NCBI GenBank assembly: GCA_017617995.1
Contig: JAFZVE010000068.1
Coordinates: 1-64,000 of the forward strand
Source of the DNA: Clostridiales bacterium
GTDB taxonomy: Bacteria > Bacillota > Clostridia > Saccharofermentanales > Saccharofermentanaceae
Direction of reading: 5' to 3'
DNA length: 64,000 nt
Below the pieces are notes generated by a model, which was given only the letters and a program-made list of their open reading frames with translations, did no database searches and was not told where the DNA came from. Below are positions 36,984 through 45,918 of this stretch, one piece after another (position 1 is the first letter of the stretch; each line of letters begins with the position of its first letter). The position numbers and the translations under genes are program-made.

Positions 36984-38978
36984 TTAGGATTCCAGGCGCT
37001 TCGATTCTTCGTAATGCGGAGATTCGAGGCGCTTTTTCAATCCATCCGCCGGCATGGGCTTATCGTAGAAGTAACCCTGGATGACCATGACACCTAGATC
37101 GCGAAGCTTGCGTACCTGCTTTTCGTACTCGATTCCTTCGGCAACGATCTGAAGGTCCAGAGATTTGGCTAACTTGACGATATACTCCAGGATCGTCTGG
37201 TCCTTCGAATCATCCTTATCCACAAAGCCCTTGTCGATCTTGAGCGTATCAAAGGTGATCTCACGAAGAAGTGTAAGGGAAGAACTGGCACAGCCGAAGT
37301 CATCGATAGAAACGAGATACCCGAACTGGTGAAGGGCATCGACGAACTTCTTCAACACTTGGATGGGGAATTCGTCGGAGGTCTCCGTGACCTCGATCTC
37401 GATGAGGTGGTGCGGGATTCCGCTGGCGGAGATTATTTCGTTGATTCGGTCGGCGATCTCAGGATCGGCCAGATTTCTTCTGGAAAAATTCACGGAAATG
37501 GTAGGAGGTGTCAACCCTTCGGCGATCCATCCGGCCAGATCCCGGCAGACTTTCCGCAGGATCATCAGATCCAGCTCACAGATGGATCGGTTCTCTTCCA
37601 TGAGCGAGATAAAAGAGGAAGGCGGATAGATGCCTCCGTTGTGGCTCCAGCGGGCGAGTGCCTCGGCTCCGCATAGAGTATGCGTCTTCGCGTCTACCTT
37701 CGGCTGATAGAAGGGGATAAATTCGTCGTTTTTGAGTCCGTGCTCGATCTCGTTTTCGAATTTTCTTTTCTCTTCGAGGTCATTCAGGAGTTCGCGTGTC
37801 ATAAAGATGTTCTGCGCGCCGGTCTTGGTCTTGGCCATACTGAGTGCGATTGCGGCACGCGAGATGATATCTTCGCCGTCCATGTCGGAGCGGTCGATGC
37901 GGAAGACGCCTGCCCGGGCAGCCACTTCTACCTCGCGGACGTCGCCGGCCTGCTTGTCATAGAAAGAAACCGGAAAACCCGAAAGAAGAGACAGGAAAGA
38001 ATCAATGTGTTCGTTCCTGATGACGGCAACAAACTGATTGCCATACTGCCTGGCGAGAAGTTCGTCCTTGGCGAGGTGCTCGGATAGGGTCAGACCATAA
38101 CTGGCCAGGATCACATTTCCACCGGTGATGCCGTATTTTCTGTTGATGTCGGAGAATTTGACCAGATCGAAGAATACGGCTGTATACTTGAGAAGTTCGG
38201 GCTGGTTGTGCATATGGTTGAGCCATTCGACACAGCCGTGCTCGTTGGGAAGTCCGGTACGTACTTCGGTACGGGCGATGTGCCGGATCTCGTTGTTCGT
38301 CGAGAACGTCCACTCGATGAAGAGGAGGATGGCAGATAGCCCGATACCCATATTGATGTAAGAGTATCCGATAGAAAATGCCTGGATGACCATTCCGACG
38401 GTCGGGAAGATTAGGTAGGAAGAAAGAGCGATGAGCTGCCATCTGCCGAGCTTGTGACGGTACTGGATCAGGATCGAGACGACCAGAAGGAAGCAGATGG
38501 AGGGGAAGACGAGCGAGAGAGGAAACCAATCTCCGCGGTGATAGTTATTACCGGAATCGATGGTGTAATAGATTCCGGTTACCTGAGAAACAAGTACGAG
38601 TATCGCGGCGATGCCGGACAGAACCATGCAGGCGATGATACGCCCGCGGGCAGGAGCGTGGCGCCGCAAGGAGAAATCGCCGAATGTCCTGACTACGACG
38701 TAGACGGCATAGACCGGCGGCATAAGCGCACAGAGTAGGAATACAATGCTGTTGGAGATATGTGTGAGGGCCAGATCGACCATGTCTGTCTTTCCAAGGC
38801 CGATGTAGGAAAGAGAATCGGAGAGGAGAAGCAATCCGCCCATGAGATTGAGAAGAGTAAGTGGGAGACGGATACGTCGCCGGTGATTCTCGTTAGACAC
38901 GGCAAGTAAGGCTGTCAAGAAACAAAAGACAGACTCAAAAAGCAGAAATGCGACTTGTACGGATAATGCGTCGATCAT
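36984..38978 (-). CDS. Membrane GGDEF-EAL protein, probable c-di-GMP phosphodiesterase
   Basis: 664 aa. Seven to eight N-terminal helices (to about 225) form a sensor-like membrane part. The GGDEF domain is degenerate: the signature position reads YGNQF, so no cyclase activity is expected. The EAL domain is complete: AEALARW, SVNFSRRNL, EVTET, SIDDFG, LKIDKGFV and AEGIEYEKQV are all found, so c-di-GMP hydrolysis is likely. It stands alone, convergent with the suf pair. Confidence 0.9.
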   Translation of the reverse strand: MIDALSVQVAFLLFESVFCFLTALLAVSNENHRRRIRLPLTLLNLMGGLLLLSDSLSYIGLGKTDMVDLALTHISNSIVFLLCALMPPVYAVYVVVRTFGDFSLRRHAPARGRIIACMVLSGIAAILVLVSQVTGIYYTIDSGNNYHRGDWFPLSLVFPSICFLLVVSILIQYRHKLGRWQLIALSSYLIFPTVGMVIQAFSIGYSYINMGIGLSAILLFIEWTFSTNNEIRHIARTEVRTGLPNEHGCVEWLNHMHNQPELLKYTAVFFDLVKFSDINRKYGITGGNVILASYGLTLSEHLAKDELLARQYGNQFVAVIRNEHIDSFLSLLSGFPVSFYDKQAGDVREVEVAARAGVFRIDRSDMDGEDIISRAAIALSMAKTKTGAQNIFMTRELLNDLEEKRKFENEIEHGLKNDEFIPFYQPKVDAKTHTLCGAEALARWSHNGGIYPPSSFISLMEENRSICELDLMILRKVCRDLAGWIAEGLTPPTISVNFSRRNLADPEIADRINEIISASGIPHHLIEIEVTETSDEFPIQVLKKFVDALHQFGYLVSIDDFGCASSSLTLLREITFDTLKIDKGFVDKDDSKDQTILEYIVKLAKSLDLQIVAEGIEYEKQVRKLRDLGVMVIQGYFYDKPMPADGLKKRLESPHYEESKRLES

Positions 38979-39054
38979 GTCCGGCCCTACCTATAATCTC
39001 TACCACCTATTTCTATTATGATACCGACTAAAAGTTAAGGCAATATGAATAAAC

Positions 39055-39095
39055 CGCAAAAAGAAAAAACGTCTTTGCAAAAAAGCAAAGACGTT
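39055..39095 (-). terminator. Terminator of tRNA-Ala
   Basis: AACGTCTTTGC (39068-39078) and GCAAAGACGTT (39085-39095) form a perfect 11-bp stem. Read on the minus strand it is followed by a T-rich run, three bases after the tRNA 3' end. Confidence 0.9.
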
Positions 39096-39097
39096 CG

Positions 39098-39173
39098 TGG
39101 TGGAGCATATGAGGATCGAACTCACGACCTCCAGATTGCGAACCTGGCGCTCTCCCAGCTGAGCTAATGCCCC
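39098..39173 (-). tRNA. tRNA-Ala (anticodon CGC)
   Basis: 76-nt cloverleaf on the minus strand. Acceptor GGGGCAT pairs with ATGCTCC and contains the G3-U70 pair that marks alanine tRNA. The D arm GCTC/GAGC, anticodon stem CCAGG/TCTGG with loop TTCGCAA (anticodon CGC, reads GCG) and a T arm with GTTCGATC are present. CCA is encoded. Confidence 0.95.
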
Positions 39174-39187
39174 GAATCACTCCACCT

Positions 39188-39216
39188 ATTATGGTGGCTC
39201 TGCCGTGAATTGTCAA
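39188..39216 (-). promoter_or_regulatory. tRNA-Ala promoter
   Basis: Minus-strand TTGACA (39211-39216), 17-bp spacer, CATAAT (39188-39193), ending 15 bp before the tRNA. Near-consensus. Confidence 0.8.
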
Positions 39217-39256
39217 GGCGCAATTTGAGGATGCACGCCCTTTCTTGGCGAGGTTG

Positions 39257-39265
39257 TGGTATAGT
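39257..39265 (+). promoter_or_regulatory. Extended -10 promoter of surface protein gene
   Basis: TG-G-TATAGT ends 38 bp before the start at 39303. No convincing -35. Confidence 0.4.
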
Positions 39266-39302
39266 GGGAGAAAGATTTGGGGAGAAACGGAAGGAATAGC
39301 CC

Positions 39303-40463
39303 ATGAAGAGGGACGGAACAATATATAGGAGACTGGCTGTAGCTGTTACGGGTCTGGTCTTGCTTGTATCGGCGGCATTTGCCCCGGCTCCGGAAGAGGC
39401 GGGCACGATTGTAGTGGACGGCCGCACTTTCTCGGCGAATCAGAATTGTAAGGGCGACACGTGGAAATATGTCGCTGACGAACATACCTTGTATCTCGAC
39501 GGATTTGAGGGAATGTATATTGATCTGAGTACCCAGGAAGAAGCGGTGATTGAGGTGACCGGCAGCAACAAGGTCACGTCTAATCTCAATTGCCCGGCCA
39601 TTATGGTAACGGGTAACCTTCAGATCCGTGGAGAGGGCACACTTGACGTGGAAGTGACGGCCTGTCACAGCGCAATCTATGCACTCGGAGGCGATCTTCT
39701 GATCGACCATTGTCAACTGACGGTAAAAGGTCACGGGATCGCTGAGGAGGCAGCGTATCTTCTTATGGCGGATGATAATCTGACGATGTCCGGTTCACGG
39801 ATATCGGTCATAGATGAAATCGATGGAGAAGGCGGTGTTGCGGGCTCCTTAGGAGGAGATATCCTTGTCGGCGATGGCACGACACTCATGGTTTTTTCCC
39901 GGTCCAAAGGACTTGCATCGCTCGAGGGCGCGGTCCGTTTCGAGGGAGAGGACACATCAGCGGAGATCCTGGCGACAGAAAGTGCCGTCTATGCAAAGTC
40001 GGAGATTGCGATCTCCGGTACAAAGAATGTAAGAGCGGAGAGCTCGAAACCGGAAAGCACTGCGGTGTACTGTCCGGAGGGAAATATCACGATTTCGGAT
40101 ACGCTGGTGGATATCTGTTCGGAAGGCGCGGCCATGGCAGGTAAAAAGATCGAGATTATCGGCGGATATATCGCGGATCCTTTCGATGGCGAAGTCAAAG
40201 AGATCTCAGGGATGGATACCGTTATTTTGGAAAACACGATGGTGAAGGAAGTGCACATCCTGACAGGCGCGAAGCCGACGCCTACCCCGACGCCCACACC
40301 TTCGCCTACCCCGACACCCACGCCTACTCCGACACCACAGCCGGAAGTCGATGAAGGGTTTTCCGTCACGCCCCGCATGATCGTGGGTGGCGTGCTGGTC
40401 ATCGTTGCGCTTTGTGCAGTAGCGGTGATCGTTGTCGGGAAGATCCGCGGAAGGGATGAATGA
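39303..40463 (+). CDS. Membrane-anchored surface protein with carbohydrate-binding-like domain
   Basis: 386 aa. A signal peptide (about 8-26, AVAVTGLVLLVSAAFA) is followed by a beta-rich repeat domain (about 34-310). Its repeated strands of the form GNLQIRGEGTLDV, GDLLIDHCQLTVKG, DNLTMSGSRISVID and GNITISDTLVDI resemble the right-handed beta-helix 'carbohydrate-binding domain' proteins of clostridia. A Pro-Thr repeat linker (about 321-345) leads to a C-terminal helix (about 356-378) and basic tail. It is thus anchored at the membrane with a wall-spanning linker. GGAAGGAA precedes the start. Ligand unknown. Confidence 0.78.
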   Translation: MKRDGTIYRRLAVAVTGLVLLVSAAFAPAPEEAGTIVVDGRTFSANQNCKGDTWKYVADEHTLYLDGFEGMYIDLSTQEEAVIEVTGSNKVTSNLNCPAIMVTGNLQIRGEGTLDVEVTACHSAIYALGGDLLIDHCQLTVKGHGIAEEAAYLLMADDNLTMSGSRISVIDEIDGEGGVAGSLGGDILVGDGTTLMVFSRSKGLASLEGAVRFEGEDTSAEILATESAVYAKSEIAISGTKNVRAESSKPESTAVYCPEGNITISDTLVDICSEGAAMAGKKIEIIGGYIADPFDGEVKEISGMDTVILENTMVKEVHILTGAKPTPTPTPTPSPTPTPTPTPTPQPEVDEGFSVTPRMIVGGVLVIVALCAVAVIVVGKIRGRDE

Positions 40464-42842
40464 TCAGAGTACGCCGATCTCGATATCGCCTCCTCCAAAG
40501 ACGACCATAGTGCCCCACTCGTTCAGCTCGGGGATGCCTACGCTCGAAGAAGAGATACGGAAGATGCCGGAGAGGACCAGACGTATCTGACCGTAGAAGC
40601 CCTGCGTGTGAACCGTGATTTTACCGTCCTGACGAATCGCCTTCACGATGCCGACATTCTTCAGATCAGCCGAGTAGACATCCGTGCTGATTTCTTTTCC
40701 TTCTGGAAGCTCGAATAGCGTGATCGTCACGTTTTCCATGTAATTGTAGACGGGCTTTTCGTCAGAAGCGCCGGCGACCAGGATCGTGCCCGGCCTTGCC
40801 AGGATCGGCATGGTAAGGTAACTGTGCTGCTCGTTCTTCCAGATCGGACCTTCGATCCGCTCTCGGGTCAGAAGGTTGGTCCAGGTCCCGGTCGGGACAT
40901 AGTAACGGACGATGCCATCTTCGGAGGTGATCGGTGCGACAAGAAGGGACGGACCGAGCATATATTGCTGTTCGAGGACAGCGGTATTCGGGTCATCCGG
41001 GAATTCCAGAATCATAGGACGCGTCATCGGAAGACCGAGAGTACTTGATTCGACAGCGCTCGAAAAGATGTACGGCATAAGCCCGAGCTTGAATTTCGAG
41101 AACAGGAGCGTCTCCTGCACACCTTCTGTCCCGTACTGCCAGGGTACCCGGAAGGTGGTAGCACCACCGAGCATGGACTGCGGGAGAAACATCGAGAACT
41201 GATGACTCCGCATGTACAGATCAGGGGTACACGCATCCGTAACGCCGCCTATATTTGCGCCCCAGTACGGAAAACCACTGAGGGACAGCGAGAGTCCGCT
41301 GGAAAGAGTGGAACGCATGCCATCGTAGGATGCATCTTCGTTGTCGAGAGTCAGGAAAGGATACTTGTGCGAACCGATAAACCCGGCGTGGCTCAGGATG
41401 CAGGCGCTGTTCTGACCGTAGCGGCGTTCCAGAAGCTCGAACACAGCTTCTTCGTAGAGGACCGGATAGAGGTTGTGCTGGCTCTCTGCATCCAGTTCGT
41501 TCTTGTAGGTAATTCCATATTTTGCCGCATCTGCTCCGAAGAAGGGATCGGCAACTGGTGCGTCTGCACCATAGTCCAGATGGAATGAATCTACCCCCAA
41601 GCGGATCAGTTCGTCGAGGAACTTCTGATACCAGGCGCGTGCGACCAGATTTGTGAAGTCCACAAGTCCGCTGCCAGCCTGGGAACAGTCAGTCTGCCAC
41701 AGATCTCCGTTGCCGAGGTTTATGTAATAATTTCCATCGAAACCTTCCTGGAACAGAGGAGACTTCTGAGAGATGTACGGGCTGATCCACAGGCAGACGC
41801 GGATGCCGTTCTCATGGATCTCCTTGATCATATCTTTCGGATTCGGAAATCGCTTGTCATCCCACAGGAGACTCGACCACTCGAAGCCTTTCATCCAGAA
41901 TGGTCCGAGATGGATGACGGAAAGCGGCATATTCATAGCCTTATTCTTCTCGAGAAGATCCAGAATTGTCTCTTCGTCAAATTCTTCGAGGACAGGTGTC
42001 GAGATCCAGCTTCCGAATGACCAGGCCGGCGGAAGCGCCGCGCGCCCGATCATCTCCGAATACAGGTCCAGGACGTGCTTCATCGAGGCGCCGCCGATCA
42101 GGATATACTCCATCGATTCTCCGGCCACGGAGAACTGTGTGCGGGCAGAGATCCCTTCCGGACCGGCTTCCGAGGTGCAGTCGTTGGCGATCTCATAGGA
42201 GACGCGGCCTGGCGTATTGACGAGTACACCGTATCCTCTCGAGGAGAGGAAAAAAGGCGTTGTCTTGGCTGATTTCCCGGCACGGATGCCGGCATCTTCG
42301 TTCCAGATCTCGTACGACCCGCCGTTTCGGATGATGCTCCCGGGCTGTTCGCCGAGACCATAGATATATTCCCCCTCGCTGAGCGTGAGTTGCTCACGGA
42401 TGTACGTTGTACCGTCCGCGGCAGTGATATGTGCTTGTCCGCCGAGTCCGGTCGAGGTCAGGAAACGCCCGGAATAGTAGAAGGAGATGCCCCAGCCTCC
42501 GTCTTTACGGAGGTGGACTTCCAAAAGACTGGACGTATAGATGTATTCGCTTTCGTTTTCGGTGCTGACTGGCTTGATGATATTGCGGTTCAGCTCCAGT
42601 ACAGCTTTTCTGGCCCGGCTTCCACGGTGATTGGTGATCTTGACCGAGAAGATATTGGCGCCGATCGCGCTGATCTGTACTGTCAGGAGCCCGCATCCGA
42701 TCGAATCTTTGGCCGTCTCCTGGGGGGTATACGGCGCGAAAAGCGTGATGCCGGATTCGGAAGTGCTAATGTCACTTATCTCCTTCGGATAATCAAGTGT
42801 ATATCCTTCTTTAACGGCCCAAAGCCCATCTGTAAACTTCAT
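40464..42842 (-). CDS. Glycoside hydrolase family 31 (alpha-glucosidase / alpha-xylosidase)
   Basis: 792-aa cytoplasmic glycosidase with no signal. The N-terminal galactose-mutarotase-like domain (YIYGLGEQPGSI) is followed by the catalytic barrel. D423 in FHLDYGADAP is the predicted nucleophile; D503 in DNEDASYDGMR, before LSSGLSLSLSGFPYWGANIGG, is the candidate acid/base. C-terminal beta domains follow. Alpha-xylosidase YicI and alpha-glucosidases share this layout, so the linkage is open. ATG 42842 with AGAGG 8 nt upstream is preferred over GTG 42851. Confidence 0.9.
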   Translation of the reverse strand: MKFTDGLWAVKEGYTLDYPKEISDISTSESGITLFAPYTPQETAKDSIGCGLLTVQISAIGANIFSVKITNHRGSRARKAVLELNRNIIKPVSTENESEYIYTSSLLEVHLRKDGGWGISFYYSGRFLTSTGLGGQAHITAADGTTYIREQLTLSEGEYIYGLGEQPGSIIRNGGSYEIWNEDAGIRAGKSAKTTPFFLSSRGYGVLVNTPGRVSYEIANDCTSEAGPEGISARTQFSVAGESMEYILIGGASMKHVLDLYSEMIGRAALPPAWSFGSWISTPVLEEFDEETILDLLEKNKAMNMPLSVIHLGPFWMKGFEWSSLLWDDKRFPNPKDMIKEIHENGIRVCLWISPYISQKSPLFQEGFDGNYYINLGNGDLWQTDCSQAGSGLVDFTNLVARAWYQKFLDELIRLGVDSFHLDYGADAPVADPFFGADAAKYGITYKNELDAESQHNLYPVLYEEAVFELLERRYGQNSACILSHAGFIGSHKYPFLTLDNEDASYDGMRSTLSSGLSLSLSGFPYWGANIGGVTDACTPDLYMRSHQFSMFLPQSMLGGATTFRVPWQYGTEGVQETLLFSKFKLGLMPYIFSSAVESSTLGLPMTRPMILEFPDDPNTAVLEQQYMLGPSLLVAPITSEDGIVRYYVPTGTWTNLLTRERIEGPIWKNEQHSYLTMPILARPGTILVAGASDEKPVYNYMENVTITLFELPEGKEISTDVYSADLKNVGIVKAIRQDGKITVHTQGFYGQIRLVLSGIFRISSSSVGIPELNEWGTMVVFGGGDIEIGVL

Positions 42843-42942
42843 ATCAGACACCTCTTTTCGGATGACATACCTCTGTCTGAGGGAAGGAACCAGGTCTTCG
42901 CCCCTGAAACTTTAGGTGGCAGAGCGCATTCCTCCGACCAAA

Positions 42943-42951
42943 GTATAGCAA
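42943..42951 (-). promoter_or_regulatory. Extended -10 promoter of GH31 gene
   Basis: Minus-strand TG-C-TATACT, about 100 bp before the start; no good -35. Confidence 0.4.
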
Positions 42952-43018
42952 AACAAGATTCCGCAAAGGGTACAGAATTCCTACTACTGTGTTTCAATCC
43001 TGTGAAATCCCGGCGATA

Positions 43019-43027
43019 TGTTATACT
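43019..43027 (+). promoter_or_regulatory. Extended -10 promoter of ADH-like gene
   Basis: TG-T-TATACT ends 57 bp before the start at 43085, divergent from the GH31 promoter. Confidence 0.45.
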
Positions 43028-43084
43028 ATATGGATATAAAGTGAGGGGGGGCTCCCCTGAGACGACTAAAGGAGCGGAAGATTC

Positions 43085-44278
43085 ATGACATCACGACGAT
43101 CATTTCTCGGATATGCAGCCGGAATGAAGGACCAGCGCCAGGAATTGCTGGTGGATATCGGTGCTTTTGAGAATCTGGCGAAAGAATTGGTCCGGAGAGA
43201 TGTAAAACGTATCTACGTGATTGTCGCCAAACCGATCCAGAGATTCAAGCTCTGCGACCGTTTCCTCGAGATCCTTCAGGATGCACACATCCGAACCTTC
43301 CTCTCTTCGTGCAAGGATATTCAGACTGATCCCGCTACGATTCAGGCCTGTACGGAAGAGTGCCGGACCTATAACTGTGAAGCGATCGTTGCCTTCGGCG
43401 GTGGCAAGACCATCGACGTAGGCAAGATGGTCTCTGTATGGATCACCAACCCCGGATTGTCGCTTTATCAGATGCGTGGCGTCAATAAGATCCCGAATAG
43501 AGGAATTCCGCTGTTTGTAGCGGCGACGACCGGAAGTGGCGCGGAGAGCTCTGCCATTGCTCTGCTCCGGCGCGATAAACAGATCTATACGTATTATAGT
43601 GAATATCTTCTCCCGACGACGGTCGTGCTCGATCCGGATCTGGTGCTCCGTCTGCCGATGGAGAATATGGCCAAGGCATCGATTCTGGCATTGACACATG
43701 CGGTCGAAGCGTATGTCAGCCCCGATGCCGGATCTTTCCCGGCAGATCGGGCCAATGCGGATATAGCGATCCCGATCTTCTTCTCGTACCTGGAGAAGTG
43801 TTATAAACACGGTCTGGGTAACGATATCTACCTGCAGCTCATGATGGCGCCGTACTATTCGGGTGTGGCCACTCGACGGATCGGATATGGGTACACCCAC
43901 AGCTTCGCCCTCTATATCGCCGAGAAATACGATATTGCTCCGGGAAGTGTATGCGCGGTACTTCTTCCGATCATCCTGGAGTATGAATTTGAACAGGTCA
44001 AGGATGCCCTTGCTGATCTGGCGAAGCTTGCGCATCTTTGCTCGTCACGGGCGACGAAAGAAGAGGCGGCCCGGGCATTTATCGACGGCTTCCGTAGTCT
44101 GTGCCGCCGCGTGGAACTTCCGGATTCACTTCCGTTTCTAAAAACGGAAGATATGGGGGAGATCATCGAGCTGGCTCTTTACGATGCCAAGAAATGGGGC
44201 AACCCGAAGAAACTCAACAAGGTGCAAGCGCTGTCGATCCTCCGCAAGGCAAGATATAAAGAACAAAATATATTATAG
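43085..44278 (+). CDS. Iron-type alcohol dehydrogenase family protein with incomplete metal site
   Basis: 397-aa protein of the Fe-ADH fold. The NAD region AFGGGKTIDVGKM and the TTGSGAESS loop are clear. Of the four metal ligands known in FucO (Asp196, His200, His263, His277), only two remain: H205 in LALTHAVEAYVS and H272 in GYTHSFALYIAEKY. The others read L201 and P286. A metal-dependent dehydrogenase is therefore doubtful; a metal-free or changed reaction is inferred. GGAGCGGAAG is the likely ribosome site. The CCA enzyme follows by 13 nt. Confidence 0.85.
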   Translation: MTSRRSFLGYAAGMKDQRQELLVDIGAFENLAKELVRRDVKRIYVIVAKPIQRFKLCDRFLEILQDAHIRTFLSSCKDIQTDPATIQACTEECRTYNCEAIVAFGGGKTIDVGKMVSVWITNPGLSLYQMRGVNKIPNRGIPLFVAATTGSGAESSAIALLRRDKQIYTYYSEYLLPTTVVLDPDLVLRLPMENMAKASILALTHAVEAYVSPDAGSFPADRANADIAIPIFFSYLEKCYKHGLGNDIYLQLMMAPYYSGVATRRIGYGYTHSFALYIAEKYDIAPGSVCAVLLPIILEYEFEQVKDALADLAKLAHLCSSRATKEEAARAFIDGFRSLCRRVELPDSLPFLKTEDMGEIIELALYDAKKWGNPKKLNKVQALSILRKARYKEQNIL

Positions 44279-44291
44279 AATTGGTAAGACA

Positions 44292-45650
44292 ATGATGGCG
44301 AAGACGATCCGGATCTCATACGAATTACCATCTGAGGTGAGCGATGTGATCGCCCGTCTCGAAGAAGATGGGAAAGAGGCCTATGTGGTCGGTGGAGCAG
44401 TGCGCGATATTCTTCTTCAGAAGAAGCCGGACGATTACGATGTGGCGACCAGTGCAACCCCGGAAGAAGTGACGGAAATCTTCGGACAGAAGAACTGTCA
44501 TCCCACAGGGATCGCGCACGGCACGGTCACAGTGGTCATGAACGGCGTGCCGGTCGAGGTGACGACGTTCCGCATCGATGGTGATTACGAAGATGGCCGG
44601 CATCCGAATGATGTGTGCTTTACCCGTTCGCTCGAAGAAGATGTGAAGCGCCGGGATTTTACGATCAATGCACTTGCCATGAAGAGGGATGGAACGATCC
44701 TGGATTTCTGCGGCGGAATCGAGGATCTTCGTAACGGGTGCCTGCGGACGGTAGGAGAGCCGGCGAGACGATTTGGTGAAGATGCCCTCAGGATCCTGCG
44801 TGCACTTCGTTTTGCTTCGGAGAGAGGATTTACTATCGAGAGGGAGACTTCGGACGAAATCTTCAGAAGAAAAGGAGATCTCTGTTCACTCTCGGTCGAG
44901 CGCATCTGGAAAGAGTTTTCACGGCTGATCCTCGGTGATCACTGTGTGCCGATCCTCCGTGAGTATTTTGAGATCTTTGCCGGAATCCTCCCGGAAATTG
45001 TGCCCATGAAGGGATTTCTGCAGCATAACCCGCACCACATCTACGACGTGTGGGAACATACGCTTGTTGCGGTGGAGCATGTCCCGGCGACAACGGTCCT
45101 TCGTATGACCATGCTCTTTCACGACGTCGGCAAACCGGCGTGCTTCACAATGGATGACGCGGGGATCGGTCACTTCTACGGACATCAGAAAGTAAGTGCG
45201 GACATGGCTGATACGATCCTTCAACGCTGGAAGGTCGATACGAAAACGCGTGAGACCATTGTCCTTCTGATCCGGGAACACGATGCTGCACTGGAACCTT
45301 CGCTTCGTATCGTCAGGAGAAGGCTTCTGAGGTATGGCGAAGAAATCCTCCGCATGCTGCTCGAGGTGAAGAGAGCCGACATTTCTGCCCACTCGCAGAA
45401 AAGCGCGTATCGGATCCAGGAGATCGCTGCGTTTGAGACGATCCTAGACCAGGTGATCGAAGAAAAACTGTGCTGCTCATATTCCACCATGGCAATTAAC
45501 GGGAAGGACCTCATAAACTTGGGAATCGAGCCCGGCGTCCGCATCGGGAATGTGAAAAAGAAACTTCTGGAAGAGGTCATGGACGGCCGGATCCCCAACG
45601 AAAAAGACGCACTTTTGGCACGCGCGGCAGAATTGAAAAATGAAATGTGA
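44292..45650 (+). CDS. cca: CCA-adding tRNA nucleotidyltransferase
   Basis: 452-aa class II nucleotidyltransferase that adds or repairs the tRNA 3' CCA. The head shows GGAVRDILL, the catalytic DYDVATSA pair and the arginine block RRDFTINALAM; the neck and body follow (GCLRTVGEPARRFGEDALRILRALRFA). The C-terminal part carries an HD domain (MLFHDVGKP), found in many bacterial members. Start is ATG 44292 or 44295; the frame upstream lies within the ADH gene. Confidence 0.93.
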   Translation: MMAKTIRISYELPSEVSDVIARLEEDGKEAYVVGGAVRDILLQKKPDDYDVATSATPEEVTEIFGQKNCHPTGIAHGTVTVVMNGVPVEVTTFRIDGDYEDGRHPNDVCFTRSLEEDVKRRDFTINALAMKRDGTILDFCGGIEDLRNGCLRTVGEPARRFGEDALRILRALRFASERGFTIERETSDEIFRRKGDLCSLSVERIWKEFSRLILGDHCVPILREYFEIFAGILPEIVPMKGFLQHNPHHIYDVWEHTLVAVEHVPATTVLRMTMLFHDVGKPACFTMDDAGIGHFYGHQKVSADMADTILQRWKVDTKTRETIVLLIREHDAALEPSLRIVRRRLLRYGEEILRMLLEVKRADISAHSQKSAYRIQEIAAFETILDQVIEEKLCCSYSTMAINGKDLINLGIEPGVRIGNVKKKLLEEVMDGRIPNEKDALLARAAELKNEM

Positions 45651-45764
45651 AGCGTTCTTCACAATCTGACACAATCGCATATGCAATACACAAGCGAAAT
45701 GCGCAGAAATCGGTTTCGAATTATGCAAGTTGCACAATTTAGTTTTGTCATTTATAAAATCGAC

Positions 45765-45786
45765 ACATTTTAGATACAAAATGTGA
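45765..45786. promoter_or_regulatory. Perfect dyad, possible operator
   Basis: CACATTTT and AAAATGTG (8-bp arms, 6-bp spacer) lie 133 bp ahead of the pilin-like gene in an A/T-rich gap, near further TTGTGACA-like words. A regulator site is possible. The rest of the 268-bp gap shows nothing clear. Confidence 0.4.
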
Positions 45787-45918
45787 CAGAATTGTGACAA
45801 AATCTGCAAGAATTTGAACTTTCCTCCCTGTACAATAAGACCATAAACACAAGACAACAAGGGCGATGACATCAAGGGAATGAATTTAATAGAGGATTAG
45901 TATAAGGAGGGATATACC

